Shown here piece by piece: positions 1 to 11,649 of a stretch of DNA of 64,000 bases. Made by a program: the position numbers and the translations under genes. This DNA comes from Persicaria tinctoria. Taxonomy: Eukaryota > Streptophyta > Magnoliopsida > Caryophyllales > Polygonaceae. The notes beneath the pieces are model-generated. The model was not told the origin of the DNA, did no database searches, and saw only the letters and a program-made list of their open reading frames with translations. The stretch is from positions 82,527,160 through 82,591,159 of the forward strand of contig JBANSL010000005.1 of assembly GCA_037127255.1 (NCBI GenBank), in the 5' to 3' direction. Every line of letters starts with the position of its first letter. The first letter of the stretch is position 1.

Positions 1-151
1 TTGAAGATGGACAAAGTCTTTTAAGTTTTATGGGAGATCGGGGGAGCTCAGAAAGACTACAACAGGAAAATTACCATCATGGGGAAATTAACAAGTTCAA
101 AACTCTAGGATACCCTGGCGCCGCCTCTGATATTACATTATTATATACATA

Positions 152-293
152 TATGGGACGGGACGGGATTTGCAGGATATATTGGAACGGGACCGGAATT
201 TGCGGAATATATTAGAACGGGTCATTCCGCGTTTCGTCCCGCAAAAATTATGCGGGACGGGACCGGAATTTGCGGGATTTATACCCACCCCTA
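152..293. repeat. GGGACGGG-type degenerate repeat
   Basis: Short units of the form GGGACGGGACCGGAATTTGC recur three to four times and end in a CCCACCCCTAG-like tail. Such G-rich degenerate arrays are common inside plant non-autonomous DNA transposons, but no termini or target duplication were found here. The rest of 1-538 is AT-rich with no gene visible. Confidence 0.45.
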
Positions 294-538
294 GTAAAAC
301 ATTATTCTTGTGTTCTAAAGATGTTGAGTACGTCTACAAGTTTAAACTTGATATACGTGGAGTTGCTAGCTTATTTACAAACAAATAATTATAAAATATC
401 ATAATTGTTTAGAAAAAGATATATTTATTGATTAATTAAAATTTATAAAGTGCCAATCCATTTTTTCTTAATTTCTTTTTTTAAAATAAAAACGATAGAA
501 ACGAAACTATAAACAACAAATATATACTAAGGAGTAAT

Positions 539-616
539 TAAGAGTGTTTTGACATGACGACTTTTAGGCCCAAAATGTAAGAGTGTTTTGACATGACGAC
601 TTTTAGGCCCAAAATG
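539..616 (+). repeat. 39-bp perfect tandem duplication
   Basis: Two identical 39-bp copies lie head to tail (539-577 and 578-616), each starting TAAGAGTGTTTTGACATG. The perfect identity points to recent slippage or duplication. No gene is seen on either side. Confidence 0.9.
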
Positions 617-639
617 AAGATTTGAAAATGTGATCCATT

Positions 640-1216
640 TGTTGTGCTATTTTTTACTTGAGAAAATTTGCGTCGCAGACCCTTTTTTTTGGACAAAATA
701 AAAAAACTGTCCATGAATTTATTTATTTTTGTTAAAAGTCCATCTAAAACACCGTAATATTTCCCGGCCCCCCTACCATACCCCTAAATTAGATCTCGTG
801 GTGGTGCCTTGCCGTCCGAGGAAGAAAACCAAATTGGAGCTCGCTCTCACGACAATGGCGATTCCGAGGAAGAAGACGAAGGTCGGGCTGGCGGAGCCGA
901 TCGCGCTGGTGCCTTGTCGCTCCGACGAGCCACCTTGAAGCCAGATCTGTCCGACAACGATATCGGTGGCGCGACGACGGAGGAAGGCGGCAAGTTCTTC
1001 TCTTCCCCTTCAGATCTGTGCGCTCTCCCTCTTTCTCTCCCCCCTCAGTTACTTGTGTTTCTCCATCACAGTCTCCCTCTGTCTCGATTTCTCAGATCTG
1101 TTCTTTATTGATTTCTCAGATCTCAGATCTGTGCGTCGATGGTTCAACCTCTCGAGCATCTTCCCATGGCCGCCACCGCAAGACACCAGTCCCACCGGCC
1201 TTCTCTGTTCTCGATC
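640..1216 (+). other. pyrimidine-rich leader-like sequence, left half
   Basis: From about 980 the sequence is rich in CTC, TCC and CAGATCT words, as in plant 5' leaders. It is cut at 1216 by the copia element at 1222-6383 and continues at 6389. The right half ends at a good donor (GAG|GTGAGT at 6569/6570), so the pair may be one leader exon of a host gene or of a gene-fragment-carrying transposon. No protein family was recognised in any frame. Confidence 0.35.
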
Positions 1217-1221
1217 GTCCT

Positions 1222-1541
1222 TGTTGAGCCATGTTTCAGCTACTGAAGTCGTCTCCGGCTAATCAACAAACACCAACACAGAGCACCTCCAGTATGTAGC
1301 TGCACGGGAAGATATTAGATTGAGTTGTATAGGATTACATCTCGTGTAACTAACTAGAGCTAAATCAGTTGTTGATTGATCAAGTGTATAAATAGATAAT
1401 GATCCATCTGTACATTCATTCAATTCAAGGCAACAGAAGCAATTCAGAGCTTTCTCCATTTTCCCGCTCAATCCAACCGACTCTTTCTTCCTCCTTCAAT
1501 GATCTCTGTGAGATCTCAATCCAATTAGGCGTCGTTCGACA
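1222..1541 (+). repeat. 5' LTR of copia copy 1
   Basis: A 320-bp LTR with TG...CA ends. A TATA-like TATAAATAGATAA at about 1386-1398 is the likely promoter for the element transcript. Confidence 0.93.
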
Positions 1542-4500
1542 TGGTATCAGAGCACAGTGAAGAAACAGATCCTCGGAATGTCGTGGTTGCTGGAATCGAT
1601 CCAATGGATGAACTGTTTCTCCATCACTCGGAAAATCCGAGCTAGATTCTCTCCACGCGACTCCTTGATGGAAGGAATTATGGTCACTGGCGAAGCTGTA
1701 GAAGTGTCGCTGCTGGCGAAGAACAAAATCGGCTTTGTCACCGGAACTTGCAAGCGACCGGCCGCCGATCAGCCTCTTCTCCAGCAACACTGGGACAGAT
1801 GCAACAACATGGTACTCTCTTGGCTCTTACACTATGTGAATAAGGACATTGCTGAATCTGTAGTCTATTGTCGAAATGCATCACAAATTTGGAAGAATCT
1901 GGAAAGTAGATTTGGTGTGGCAAATCGGACTCGCTTATATCAAATTCAGAAAGATGTGATTTCAGTTGAGCAAGGAAACCTTAGTATTCCAGATTATTTC
2001 ACCAAATTCAAGAAATCTTGGGATGAATACATGAATTTCATCGAGTGTGAATCATGTGAATGTGGTTCAACCCTTGCTATGTCAAGGATGATCCAAGATC
2101 AGCAGGTGATCTTCTTCTTAATGGGACTTAATGAGTCCTACAGCAGTGTTAGAGGCAATATCCGCATGATGAAACCACCTCCAGGCATTGATGAAGCCTA
2201 CAGGTTCCTGATCCAGGATGAGCAACAAAGAGGTGTCAACAAAGGTGCTACTTCAGGAAGTGATGCCTCTGCCTTTGCATCACAATCCAAAGGAAACTTC
2301 AAGAAATCTTTGTTCTGTGAACACTGCAAAATGACTGGACATGTCATGGAAAAGTGTTGGAAGATACATGGGTATCCTTCCAACTCAGGGAGCTCAGGAG
2401 GATCTTTCTGTGACCATTGCAAGATTGCAGGTCATACCATGGAAAAATGCTGGAAATTGCATGGATATCCATTCAATTCATCGAGTGCAAGCAATGGAAA
2501 CACACAGTCTCCCAGTGGATCTCGCCCTTTCTGCACTCACTGCAAGACACTTGGCCATGTGGTTGATAGATGCTGGAAGCTCCATGGCTATCCCACTGAT
2601 AGCTCACCTGCAGGAGCCTCAAAGAAGATAGCAGCAACTGCCTCTTCATCAGGTTCTATTACTCACGAACAATACCAACAGTTGTTGTCTCTTCTCCAGC
2701 ATCATGAAGTCAAAGAATCCTCAGCTATGTTGGCAGGTATGAAATCTTGTCTCTTTTCTTCATTGCTTAATTCCTCTTGGATACTGGACAGTGGAGCCAG
2801 TGACCACATGAGCCCCAACCTTACCCTCTTTCATTCCTTTGAACCATCCTCAAAACCATCTTCCATCACCCTACCAAATAACATGAAAGCCAACATTACC
2901 AACATTGGAACTGTCAAAGTTAACAATGATATTTCCCTTCAAAATGTCCTTCATGTTCCAGATTTTCATTTCAATTTAATGTCCATTCATAAACTCACAA
3001 AAGACATACAGTCCAATGTGATTTTTACTCCATCTTCATGCATCATCCAAGACCCTTTGATGAGGAATCCTCTGGTCATTGGAACTGAAGATCGTGGAAT
3101 ATACATTGCACACAAGCCATATGAATTGTCAAATTCTCCTGAGTTGTCTCAAATTTTGCAATTTGATTTTTCCAAATGTAATAATGTGTCATCAAAATTC
3201 ATGAACACTATTGCTGCTGGTTTGTCTGCTATTTGTAAAGCTGAACTTTTACATTGTAGAATGGGGCATTTGCCTTTCTCTCAAATCAAGTTCATAGATG
3301 ACACTATACACATTACTTCCCCACCATCCATTTGTCAAATTTGTCCTCAAGCCAAGCTCCACAGACAACCATTTCTGCTAAGATCAGAGAGATCTGCAGC
3401 TCCTTTTGACCTTGTTTACTTTGACACATGGAGACCATATCAGTCTAGCACTCACAATGGCTTCAGGTACTTCATTACCTTAGTTGATGACTTTTCCAAA
3501 AGCACATGGACCTACCTAATGGCATCCAAAACTAACACCTTCAACATTTTGTCCAATTTTGTATCCCTCATCAAAAATCAGTTTTAAACCACCATCAAAG
3601 CCATGAGGTCAGACAATGCTGCTGAGTTCATTGACCAAACCTTGTCCAATTTCTTTGCCAAACATGGTATAATTCAACAAACCAGTTGTGTTGAGTCACC
3701 CCAACAAAATGGTGTTGTTGAGAGAAAACACAAACACCTACTTGAAGTAGCCAGGGCTTTGAGATTCCAATCCAAAGTGCCTATACAGTACTGGGGTGAG
3801 TGCATAATGACTGCCACATACTTGATTAACCGTTTCCCTCTCCCAGTTTTGTCCAATAAATCTCCCTATGAGCTTCTGTTCCATAAACCTCCTACTTATG
3901 CTCATCTCATAGTTTTTGGATGCCTGTGCTTTGTCAGTACATTGAAGAGAGGAAGGGATAAATTCCAACCTCGTGCTAAGCCTTGTGTTTTCTTAGGCTA
4001 CAGCTATGGAAAGAGTGCATATACTGTCCTTGATATCACCTCTAAGGCTGTATTTCATACTAGAGATGTTCAGTTCTTTGAAACACATTTCCCTTTCTAT
4101 ACCAACACATTCTCTGGCATTACTCTACCACCTCCTGCTACTGAGTTTCCCTCCCACATCTTTCTTCCCCTTACCACATCTCCACCAGCATCAATTGCAG
4201 TTGATCCCCCACCCATTGACCCTTCCCCTACACTTTCACCAAATAATAGTCCTTCACAACATGACACTTCAATTACTGTCACACCATCACAAAGTGACAG
4301 CCCTTCATCTATTTCACTACCTGATGTCTTACCCTCAATTTCCCCACCTCATGTTGCTCCCACACTCAGGAGATCATCCAGAATCCATTATCCTCCCACT
4401 CACCTTCATGACTTTGTATGCAATGTATGTTCCACTTCCTCTATACCTCAATACCCTACAGCTCTCTTTGCCTCTTCTATACCATCCACATCATTCTCTT

Positions 4501-6056
4501 TTTTTTTGTCTAAACTTACCACCTACATTGAACCAACCACATATGAAGAGGCTGTCCAGGACTCCAACTGGATTTTAGCAATGAAAAAGGAACTAGATGC
4601 TCTAACTGCCAACAGCACTTGGGTACTTGTTCCTTTGCCTCCAGGAAAGAAAGCCATAGGCTGCAAGTGGGTCTTCAAAGTCAAGTTGAAGGCTGATGGT
4701 AGCCTTGAGCGCCACAAAGCTCGACTAGTTGCCAAAGGTTTCACACAAACTGAAGGTTTGGACTATCATGAAACCTTTTCTCCAGTTGTCAAAATGAAAA
4801 CAATAAGAACTGTAATTGCAATTGCTGCTGCCAACCACTGGTCTCTTCATCAAATGGACGTCAATAATGCATTTCTCCATGGTGATCTATATGAGGAAGT
4901 CTACATGAAACCCCCTGAAGGGTACCCCACAGCTAGCAATCTTGTCTGCAAACTTCAGAAATCACTCTATGGTCTTAAACAGGCCAGCCGCCAGTGGTTT
5001 CACAAACTTACCTCTGCACTGTTGGCTCTCCAGTTTGTCCAATCAAAGCTAGATTACTCTCTATTTACCAAGAGAACTAATGGCCACATCACCATTGTTG
5101 CTGTGTATGTGGATGACCTCTTAGTCACTGGTTCAGATCCTCTCCAAATATCCAGTCTCAAAGCATACCTTGATCACAAGTTCAGCATCAAGGACTTAGG
5201 CATTCTACACTATTTTCTGGGTCTTGAGGTGTCTTACAGCTCTAGTGGAATTCATTCGTCTCAGCACAAATTTAGTAAGGAAGTGATAAGTGATTCAGGC
5301 CTCACAACCATCCACCCTGTTTGCACTCCACTTCCTCAAAATCTAAAGCTAGACCCTCTCCAAGGTGATCTGTTGCCTGATGCATCCTATTACAGAAGAA
5401 TGGTGGGTAAGCTGAATTTTCTATCCAACACTCGTCCTGATCTATGTTTTGCCACACAATCTCTAAGCCAGTTCCTTCAGTCTCCACGCACCTCTCATCT
5501 TGAAGCCCTTCATCACACAATCCGATACCTTGCTGGAACCTTACACCATGGGATTGTCCTCAATGGTTTTGACAAACCCAGAATTGCAGCTTACACAGAT
5601 TCTGACTGGGCTTCATGTGGGTACACCAGAAGATCTGTTACAGGGTTTATCATCCTCTTAGGCTCTTCTCCTATTAGCTGGAAATCCAAGAAGCAGGGAG
5701 TGGTCTCTCGAAGCTCAACTGAGGCTGAGTATAGAGCCATGGCTCAAACTGCAGCTGAAGTAACATGGTTGGTGCGTCTTCTTGAAGAATTAGTTGTTGC
5801 CCCAGTCAAACCAATTACTCTTTACTGTGACAACCAATCAGCTATCCATCTTGCTCACAATCCTGTCTATCACGAGCGCACCAAACACATAGAAATTGAC
5901 TGCCATTTTACTAGAGAAAATGTTGTCGAAGGCTTGATTGAGTTGTGTCATGTTCCAACCTCTTCACAACTTGCTGATGTCCTTACCAAAATTCTTCCTT
6001 CTCACCAACAAAATGTGCTACTTGGCAAACTTGGGCTCTTACCACCCCAAGTTTGA
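1541..6056 (+). pseudogene. copia gag-pol polyprotein, broken
   Basis: One polyprotein gene of about 1500 codons with three lesions. The native start is most likely ATG 1541. That frame reads a gag N-terminus, then meets TAG at 1643-1645. A one-base shift at about 1691-1695 moves into the frame of the long open stretch (1557-3587). An in-frame TAA at 3585-3587 splits the integrase, and the same frame resumes to TGA 6054-6056. Domains by nucleotide: gag to about 2300; three CX2CX4HX4C zinc knuckles (about 2314, 2407, 2530); protease with DSGASDH near 2785; integrase HHCC and the DDE core with RSDN near 3609 and [10 protein letters not shown] near 3700; reverse transcriptase with YVDD near 5105; RNase H from about 5590 with TDSDW and SSTEAEYRA. 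The protein made from one long mRNA would form particles and copy and integrate the element. Confidence 0.94.
1542..1553 (+). promoter_or_regulatory. primer binding site (initiator tRNA-Met)
   Basis: TGGTATCAGAGC directly follows the 5' LTR. It is the standard complement of the 3' end of plant initiator tRNA-Met used to prime minus-strand synthesis in copia elements. Confidence 0.93.
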
Positions 6057-6063
6057 GGGGGGG
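6048..6063 (+). promoter_or_regulatory. polypurine tract
   Basis: A purine run ending in seven Gs lies directly upstream of the 3' LTR and overlaps the polyprotein stop codon (TGA 6054-6056). It is the expected plus-strand primer of copia elements. Confidence 0.85.
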
Positions 6064-6383
6064 TGTTGAGCCATGTTTCAGCTACTGAAGTCGTCTCCAG
6101 CTAATCAACAAACACCAACACAGAGCACCTCCAGTATGCAGCTGCACGGGAAGATATTAGATTGAGTTGTATAGGATTACATCTCGTGTAACTAACTAGA
6201 GCTAAATCAGTTGTTGATTGATCAAGTGTATAAATAGATAATGATCCATTTGTACATTCATTCAATTCAAGGCAACAGAAGCAATTCAGTGCTTTCTCCA
6301 TTTTCCCGCTCAATCCAACCGACTCCTTCTTCCTCCTTCAATGATCTCTGTGAGATCTCAATCCAATTAGGCGTCGTTCGACA
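6064..6383 (+). repeat. 3' LTR of copia copy 1
   Basis: 320 bp, same ends as the 5' LTR, five substitutions between the two copies. Confidence 0.93.
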
Positions 6384-6388
6384 GTCCT

Positions 6389-7250
6389 CTTCCAAGGCCG
6401 GTTTCCGAATGGCTTCCAGGCAGATCTCAAATCTCTCCCATGGCTCCCAGGTAGATCTCACTGATTTCCGCATCTCTCTCCATCGCCAGTCCCACCGCTT
6501 GTTGCTGAAACAAGTCCGGCATCCCCTGATTCGCCTGCAAATCGTCGATCTCGCGCATTAAGCTTTGAGGTGAGTTCTCTTGATTGTGTTCGAAACCTGT
6601 GTGAAAATGCAATTGATATTGTATTGAGTGCTTGTGCTCAATCTCTCTGAATTTTCACATAGTTGATTAGTATCAAAGACAGTAATTTCAGTTGTAGAAT
6701 ATTTCGGAAGTGGGAAACAATTGACCTTATCAGGTTTTATGTATTGGATGCTACTGCTTTTGATGTTGTTCTGATTTCGTTACATTTTGGAATGCTGTTC
6801 ATTTCTTCTCAAATTTTGGTTATGATCAATAGAATTTGATTCCAATTGTTCTACCTTGCTCCCACATAGTTTCTGTAGTGTGGGTGCCTGCCTTCTCACG
6901 CGTCCTTGAGTTTTAATTGAGCACTGCCTATAGAAATCATACTTGTTTTAGTTTCCTAGAAATGAATAAGAGGGCCCCTATGGTAAGATACCAGTTTATG
7001 GTTTTGGTATCTGTTGAGTTTTGGCATCATGGTTACATCAATACATGTATTAGCATTACTTTTTTTTTGGTCCTGATTCTTCATGTGTTATGCAATTTTT
7101 ATAGTGTTGTGATAATCAATTTCATTTGTGTGATAATCAATTTTTATAGTGTTGTGATAATCAATTTTTATAATGTTGTTGGGGTCAAAGTCGAAGATCA
7201 AATGTTGTTTATGCAATTTCAGCATTTTTTTTTGTGTGATCTGAAATGTT
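6389..7250 (+). other. right half of split leader, then intron-like sequence
   Basis: CT-rich sequence continues the segment interrupted at 1216, up to GAG|GTGAGT at 6569/6570, which has the form of a strong splice donor. Downstream is T-rich intron-like DNA with no recognisable exon or coding frame. Confidence 0.35.
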
Positions 7251-8130
7251 GGAATTAATTTTTATAATTTTTATTAGTAAAATTCGTTATGCTGAAATGC
7301 TGAAATTAATTTTTATTAGACAATTCGTTATGCTGAAATGCTGAAATTAATTTTTATTAGCAAAATGTTATTTGAGTTTGTTTTGTTGATAGTTTTGGAT
7401 ATTTACAATTTCAGCAATTTTTTTGCCTTGTCGAAACTTTTTGTAGAATGCTGAAACTAATTCTTACTAGTAGAATTCATTATGCCGAAATGCTTAAATT
7501 AATTCTTATAAAACTGTTTGAGCTACTATATATTACACACAAGGATATATTTTAGCATTTCAGCATTTTTTTTAGCATTTCAGCATTTTTCTAGCATTTC
7601 AGCATTTTTGAAAAAAACCTCCATTTTCAGCAACTCCGGTGTCGAAGTGATGACGCGAAAAGAAAAAGAAAAAAAAAACAATTTCTGCAACACGATCTCA
7701 GCAAAATTATTTTTTATTAGCAAAATTCATTATGCTGAAACGTGGAAATTAATTCTTATAAATTTGTATGGGCTACTATATCTTACACACAAGCATATAT
7801 TTCAGCATTTCTTTGGAAAAAAATCCGATTTCAGCAACTTCAGAAGTGGTGATACGGAAAAAAAAAAAAAGGGAAAAAAGCTACTCTGGTTTAGCAACAC
7901 GGTTTCAGCAACTCCGGTTTCAGCAATTCCGTTTCGGCAACGCGAAAAAAAAAACTGGAAAAAAAATGAAACAGGAGTTGCTGAAACCGTATGTGCTGAA
8001 ACAGGAGTTTCAGCAATTCCGTTTCAACAACACGGGAAAAAAAAACTGGGAAAAAAATTGAAATAGGGATTGCTGAAACCTTATGTGCTGAAAAAGAAGT
8101 TTCAGCAATTCCGTTTCAGCAAATTTGGAA
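7250..8130. repeat. array of TTTCAGCA / TGCTGAAA words
   Basis: The octamer TTTCAGCA and its reverse complement TGCTGAAA recur dozens of times over about 880 bp. They are mixed with A-runs and larger units (for example GAAATGCTGAAATTAATT near 7294 and 7336, and TTTCAGCAATTCCGTTTC near 7918, 8008 and 8100). Both orientations are present, so many short hairpins are possible. The open frames here only reflect the repeat. It has no clean period, so it is not a simple satellite, and may be the inside of a larger DNA transposon. Confidence 0.75.
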
Positions 8131-8772
8131 GGGGGGCACAATGTACGTACGGTGTCAAGGGGAGCGGTGGACATTTTGCTAATTTGGAGGAGGTGGGAGC
8201 CTTTTTCCTAATAAGGTCCAAAAATTAGGACATTCTAATAATCACCTTTTTTACTTCCTCTATCTAATTGTTACCCAATTGAAGCCTCAGCTCATATATA
8301 TTCGATATCTCGGATAATGCACTCTTTATAATGCACATGCTTTTGTCTAACCGATTTTCTTATAAAAAAATAATAATATTCGAATCCCATTTTCGACATC
8401 CAAAATTAACAAACCCAAAGCTTATTTTCGTAAATGAAAACGACTTGATATAAGAGATGGAGATTCCCCACCCTATCATAAGTGAAAGATATCAAACCGT
8501 GCACCATAAAATGAAAAATCAAGGTGTTGCTTTTACCCTTTGGTAGTGGGGTGGGTGTTTGTTCCTCTAGGTTGTCTTGTTTAGTGAATTGATTGATCTA
8601 ATTGATTTCCTAACTTTCAGTAATTTATAACATATAATGTTCAATATATGCCCTATGATCCTATGGACTATATAGTGTATGTTTGGTTATATGTTTGTTT
8701 ACATAAATACAAGGGACATTTCTGTAATAAAAGGGAATAAGAGGGACATTTCTGTAATTGCATTTAGGAGGT
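8131..8772. other. AT-rich spacer, no gene seen
   Basis: No coding frame, RNA gene or element terminus was recognised. Near the right edge AGGGACATTTCTGTAAT occurs twice (about 8712 and 8741), just outside or at the edge of the next LTR. Confidence 0.5.
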
Positions 8773-8947
8773 TGTTAGAATGGTTGTTAGACGTCTGTTG
8801 GCAGGAGGGAGTATAAATTGAGGTTCTCCACTGTAACAGAGAGCTTCTTGATCAATCCAATTGATTTCACTTTCTTCTTGAGAGCTCAATCATGGTTTTC
8901 CTCCATTGATTCCGAGCTTAGCTTGATAAGCTTACCACATTTCTTCA
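8773..8947 (+). repeat. probable 5' LTR of copia copy 2
   Basis: About 175 bp ending in TTTCTTCA directly before the primer site. GAGTATAAATTGAGG at about 8809-8823 gives a TATA-like signal. The exact start is uncertain. Confidence 0.55.
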
Positions 8948-8959
8948 TGGTATCAGAGC
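8948..8959 (+). promoter_or_regulatory. primer binding site (initiator tRNA-Met)
   Basis: TGGTATCAGAGC follows the LTR end, the same priming site as in copia copy 1. Confidence 0.9.
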
Positions 8960-11531
8960 GCAGGAACTGAATCTGCGTTTAGAGAACTCAATCCGAGTTC
9001 ATCTGTTGCTTCCGCTTACAAATCCAAAGTTTCTTTCGTTTTTCGGTGTCGATTGCGATGGCAAGTCATGGATCTCCATTGATTGGGCAGAACTCAGGAT
9101 CTGGTGCAGGTTCTGGTGCAGGCAGAGGTACTGGAGGTACGTGGATGTCACCTCCTAATCCGAATCCAAATATTGGCCAAACACCATCAGTTCGTCCGAC
9201 GGCTCCACCTTCGTTTGGAGGATTGCAGTTTGGGGAATTCAATCAGCAATTCAATGGAGCTCACATCAATCCTTTATATCTGGCTAACTCAGATCACCCT
9301 GGTATGACACTTGTCTCTACTTTGTTCAACGGTCTGAACTTTACGAGATGGAATAGGGGTGTTAGGATGGCGCTGGGCGCAAAGGCCAAGCTAGGCTTTA
9401 TATCTGGTGGTTGTGTGAAGCCTGATGAATCTAGCGATGACTATGAGAAGTGGATTCGCGCAGACTATATGGTCATGTGCTGGATACTGAATTCCATGAC
9501 TAGTGAAATCAGTGAGAGTCTTATGTTTGTGCAATCATCCAAAGAACTGTGGGATGAGATTAAAGATCGATATTCTGAGTCGAATGATCCTTTGATAAAA
9601 TTTGCCAGTTGGAGCTTATTACAATAAGATGAGACAAATCTGGGATGAGTTGCAGGTTCTTGAGGGAATTGCAACCTGTGATTGTGGAATTATGTTGCAG
9701 TGCAGCTGTGGTGTGCTTAAAAAGGTTGCAGAAAAGGAAACTAGGGTCAAGGTTATGCAATTTCTTATGGGCCTTAATGATGGATATGAGAATTTAAAGA
9801 ATAACGTTCTCACCAAGGATCCTCTTCCTACAATCAACAAGGTGTTTCAGTTGGTTGCTCAGGTTGAAAGAGGTCGTGGTGTGTCCACACTTCCTCCAAA
9901 TGATGCAGGTGCTCTAGCTGTGGGGAGAAATTTCTCGAATTCTGGAAAGCCAGAATCCAATGGATCATTTGGACAATCATCTCAGCAAAAGAAATCTGTA
10001 TCTCCTTCATCTGATCAGTCTAAAAGGGATTCTAAGAAGGCTAAGTATGATAGATTTTGTGATTTTTGCAAAGAGAAAGGGCATACCAAAGACTATTGCT
10101 TCAAGATTGTGGGGTATCCTGATTGGTTTAAGGGACCTCGTCCCACTGGAGATGGAAAGTTTGTTGCCAATGTGGAGTACTCACAAGCAGATCACCCTCT
10201 TGAAGGCAATGGGAAGCCCGATCCATCCATTGTCAATGCCATATATCAAGAGATTGTTAAAATGATGAAGGGCAAGCAGAAAGGTGAATGCTCTATGACT
10301 GATCTGTCTACTGGACAAGCAGTGGTCAATTTTGCAGGTAAACTCAGCTCTTCTTTTCTTATTGGTTCTCATAAGTCTGATGTGAGGGACTGGATTGTGG
10401 ATTCAGGTGCAACTGACCACATTGCTTTTGATAAGTCCATTTTCTTTGATATGAAACATCTTGATAGACATATTATGCTTGGTTTGCCGGATGGGACAGC
10501 TAAGATTGTGCAATGGGCTAGCAGGGTTCGCATTTCTGATAATCTGCAGTTAGCCAATGTGTTATATGTGCCAGAGTTCAGACATAATCTCTTATCTGTT
10601 TCTAAGATTCTTAAGGATGAGAAACTAGAATTTAAGTTTGATGGAGTGTCATGTACCTTATAGGACCTTACAACTAAGGGTCAGTTGCTGCAAGGGCATG
10701 AAGATCAAGGATTATACAAGCTAAGAGCTGCAGACATAAATACTGCTAGTTTCATTCAACTCCATGATGAGAATTGTAATGCTGTTGTCAGTTTACAAAC
10801 CTTGCATTCTAGACTTGGTCACACTTCTATGTCAAAGATGAGACACATTGATGGTTGTAATAAGGGTGATATAGACAGTTTTACTTGTGACATTTGTGCT
10901 ATGACAAAGCATCACAGATTACCATTTCAGAAAAGTGATTCAATTGCATCTAATTGTTTTGATTTGATTCACATGGACCTATGGGGTCCATACAGGGTTC
11001 CTTCTTTGTGTGGAGCCAAATACTTTCTCACCATTTTGGATGATTGCAGCAGAACTACATGGGTTTATTTGTTGCAAAATAAACTCCAAGTGTATAGAGT
11101 CATATCTGATTTTTTGGCAATGGTTGAAAATCAGTTCCATAGAGGTGTCAGGGTGGTAAGGTCTGATAATGGGACTAAATTCACTCAATCTTCTTGTAGA
11201 GATTTGTTTGCTGCTAAAGGAATAATACATCAATGTTCTACTCCTGGTGTTCCACAGCAAAATGGAAGAGTAAAACGCAAGCATAGACACCTTATTGAAA
11301 CTGCTAGAGCCATTAGGCTCCAAGCTGGCTTACCTATTGAATTATGGGGTGAATGTGTGCTGGGAGCTACACATTTTATTAACAAAATGCCATCTCCCAT
11401 TCTTCATTGGAAGACTCCATTTGAAATTCTATATAAGTCACCTCCAGATTACACTAATCTAAGGGTCATTGGCTGCCTTTGTTTTGCTGAGCTCAATGCT
11501 CCCTATTGTGACAAGTTGGGTGTCAAAGCTA

Positions 11532-11565
11532 GGAAATGTGTTTTCCTTGGCTATCCACCAGGCCA
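11532..11565 (+). repeat. 34-bp direct repeat, source copy
   Basis: Starts GGAAATGTGTTTTCC inside the integrase region and is repeated exactly at 11650-11683, where the element ends. Confidence 0.93.
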
Positions 11566-11649
11566 GAAAGCCTACAAGGTTTTTGACTTGTCTACAAAGA
11601 AAATAGTTACTTGTAGACATGTCATATTCCATGAAAATATATTTCCCTT

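Larger units (their letters stand above)
1217..6388 (+). mobile_element. Ty1/copia LTR retrotransposon (copy 1), with target duplication
   Basis: Complete element with 320-bp LTRs at 1222-1541 and 6064-6383, both starting TGTTGAG and ending GTTCGACA. It is flanked by the 5-bp target duplication GTCCT (1217-1221 and 6384-6388). The order is LTR, primer site, gag, protease, integrase, reverse transcriptase, RNase H, polypurine tract, LTR, which is the Ty1/copia order. The LTRs differ at five positions by eye (about 1.6%), so the insertion is fairly recent. The coding region carries two stops and one frameshift, so this copy is not autonomous as written. Confidence 0.96.

Noticed and set aside
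1557..1560. GTG at 1557 as the start of the copia copy 1 polyprotein
   Set aside because: Gag-like sequence exists upstream in another frame from ATG 1541; the 1557 frame only becomes gag-like after about 1695, where a one-base shift joins the two.
4006..4578. 190-aa ORF overlapping copia copy 1
   Set aside because: Shadow frame of the integrase-to-RT linker, which is Pro/Ser-rich in the true frame.
7518..8066. 182-aa and 97-aa open frames in the TTTCAGCA array
   Set aside because: Composition is pure repeat (Lys/Phe/Gln-rich) and alternative frames are equally open.
9046..9627. Stand-alone 193-aa gene with Gly-rich N-terminus
   Set aside because: It is the gag N-terminus of copia copy 2, cut by a frame change near 9602; primer site and LTR lie upstream.
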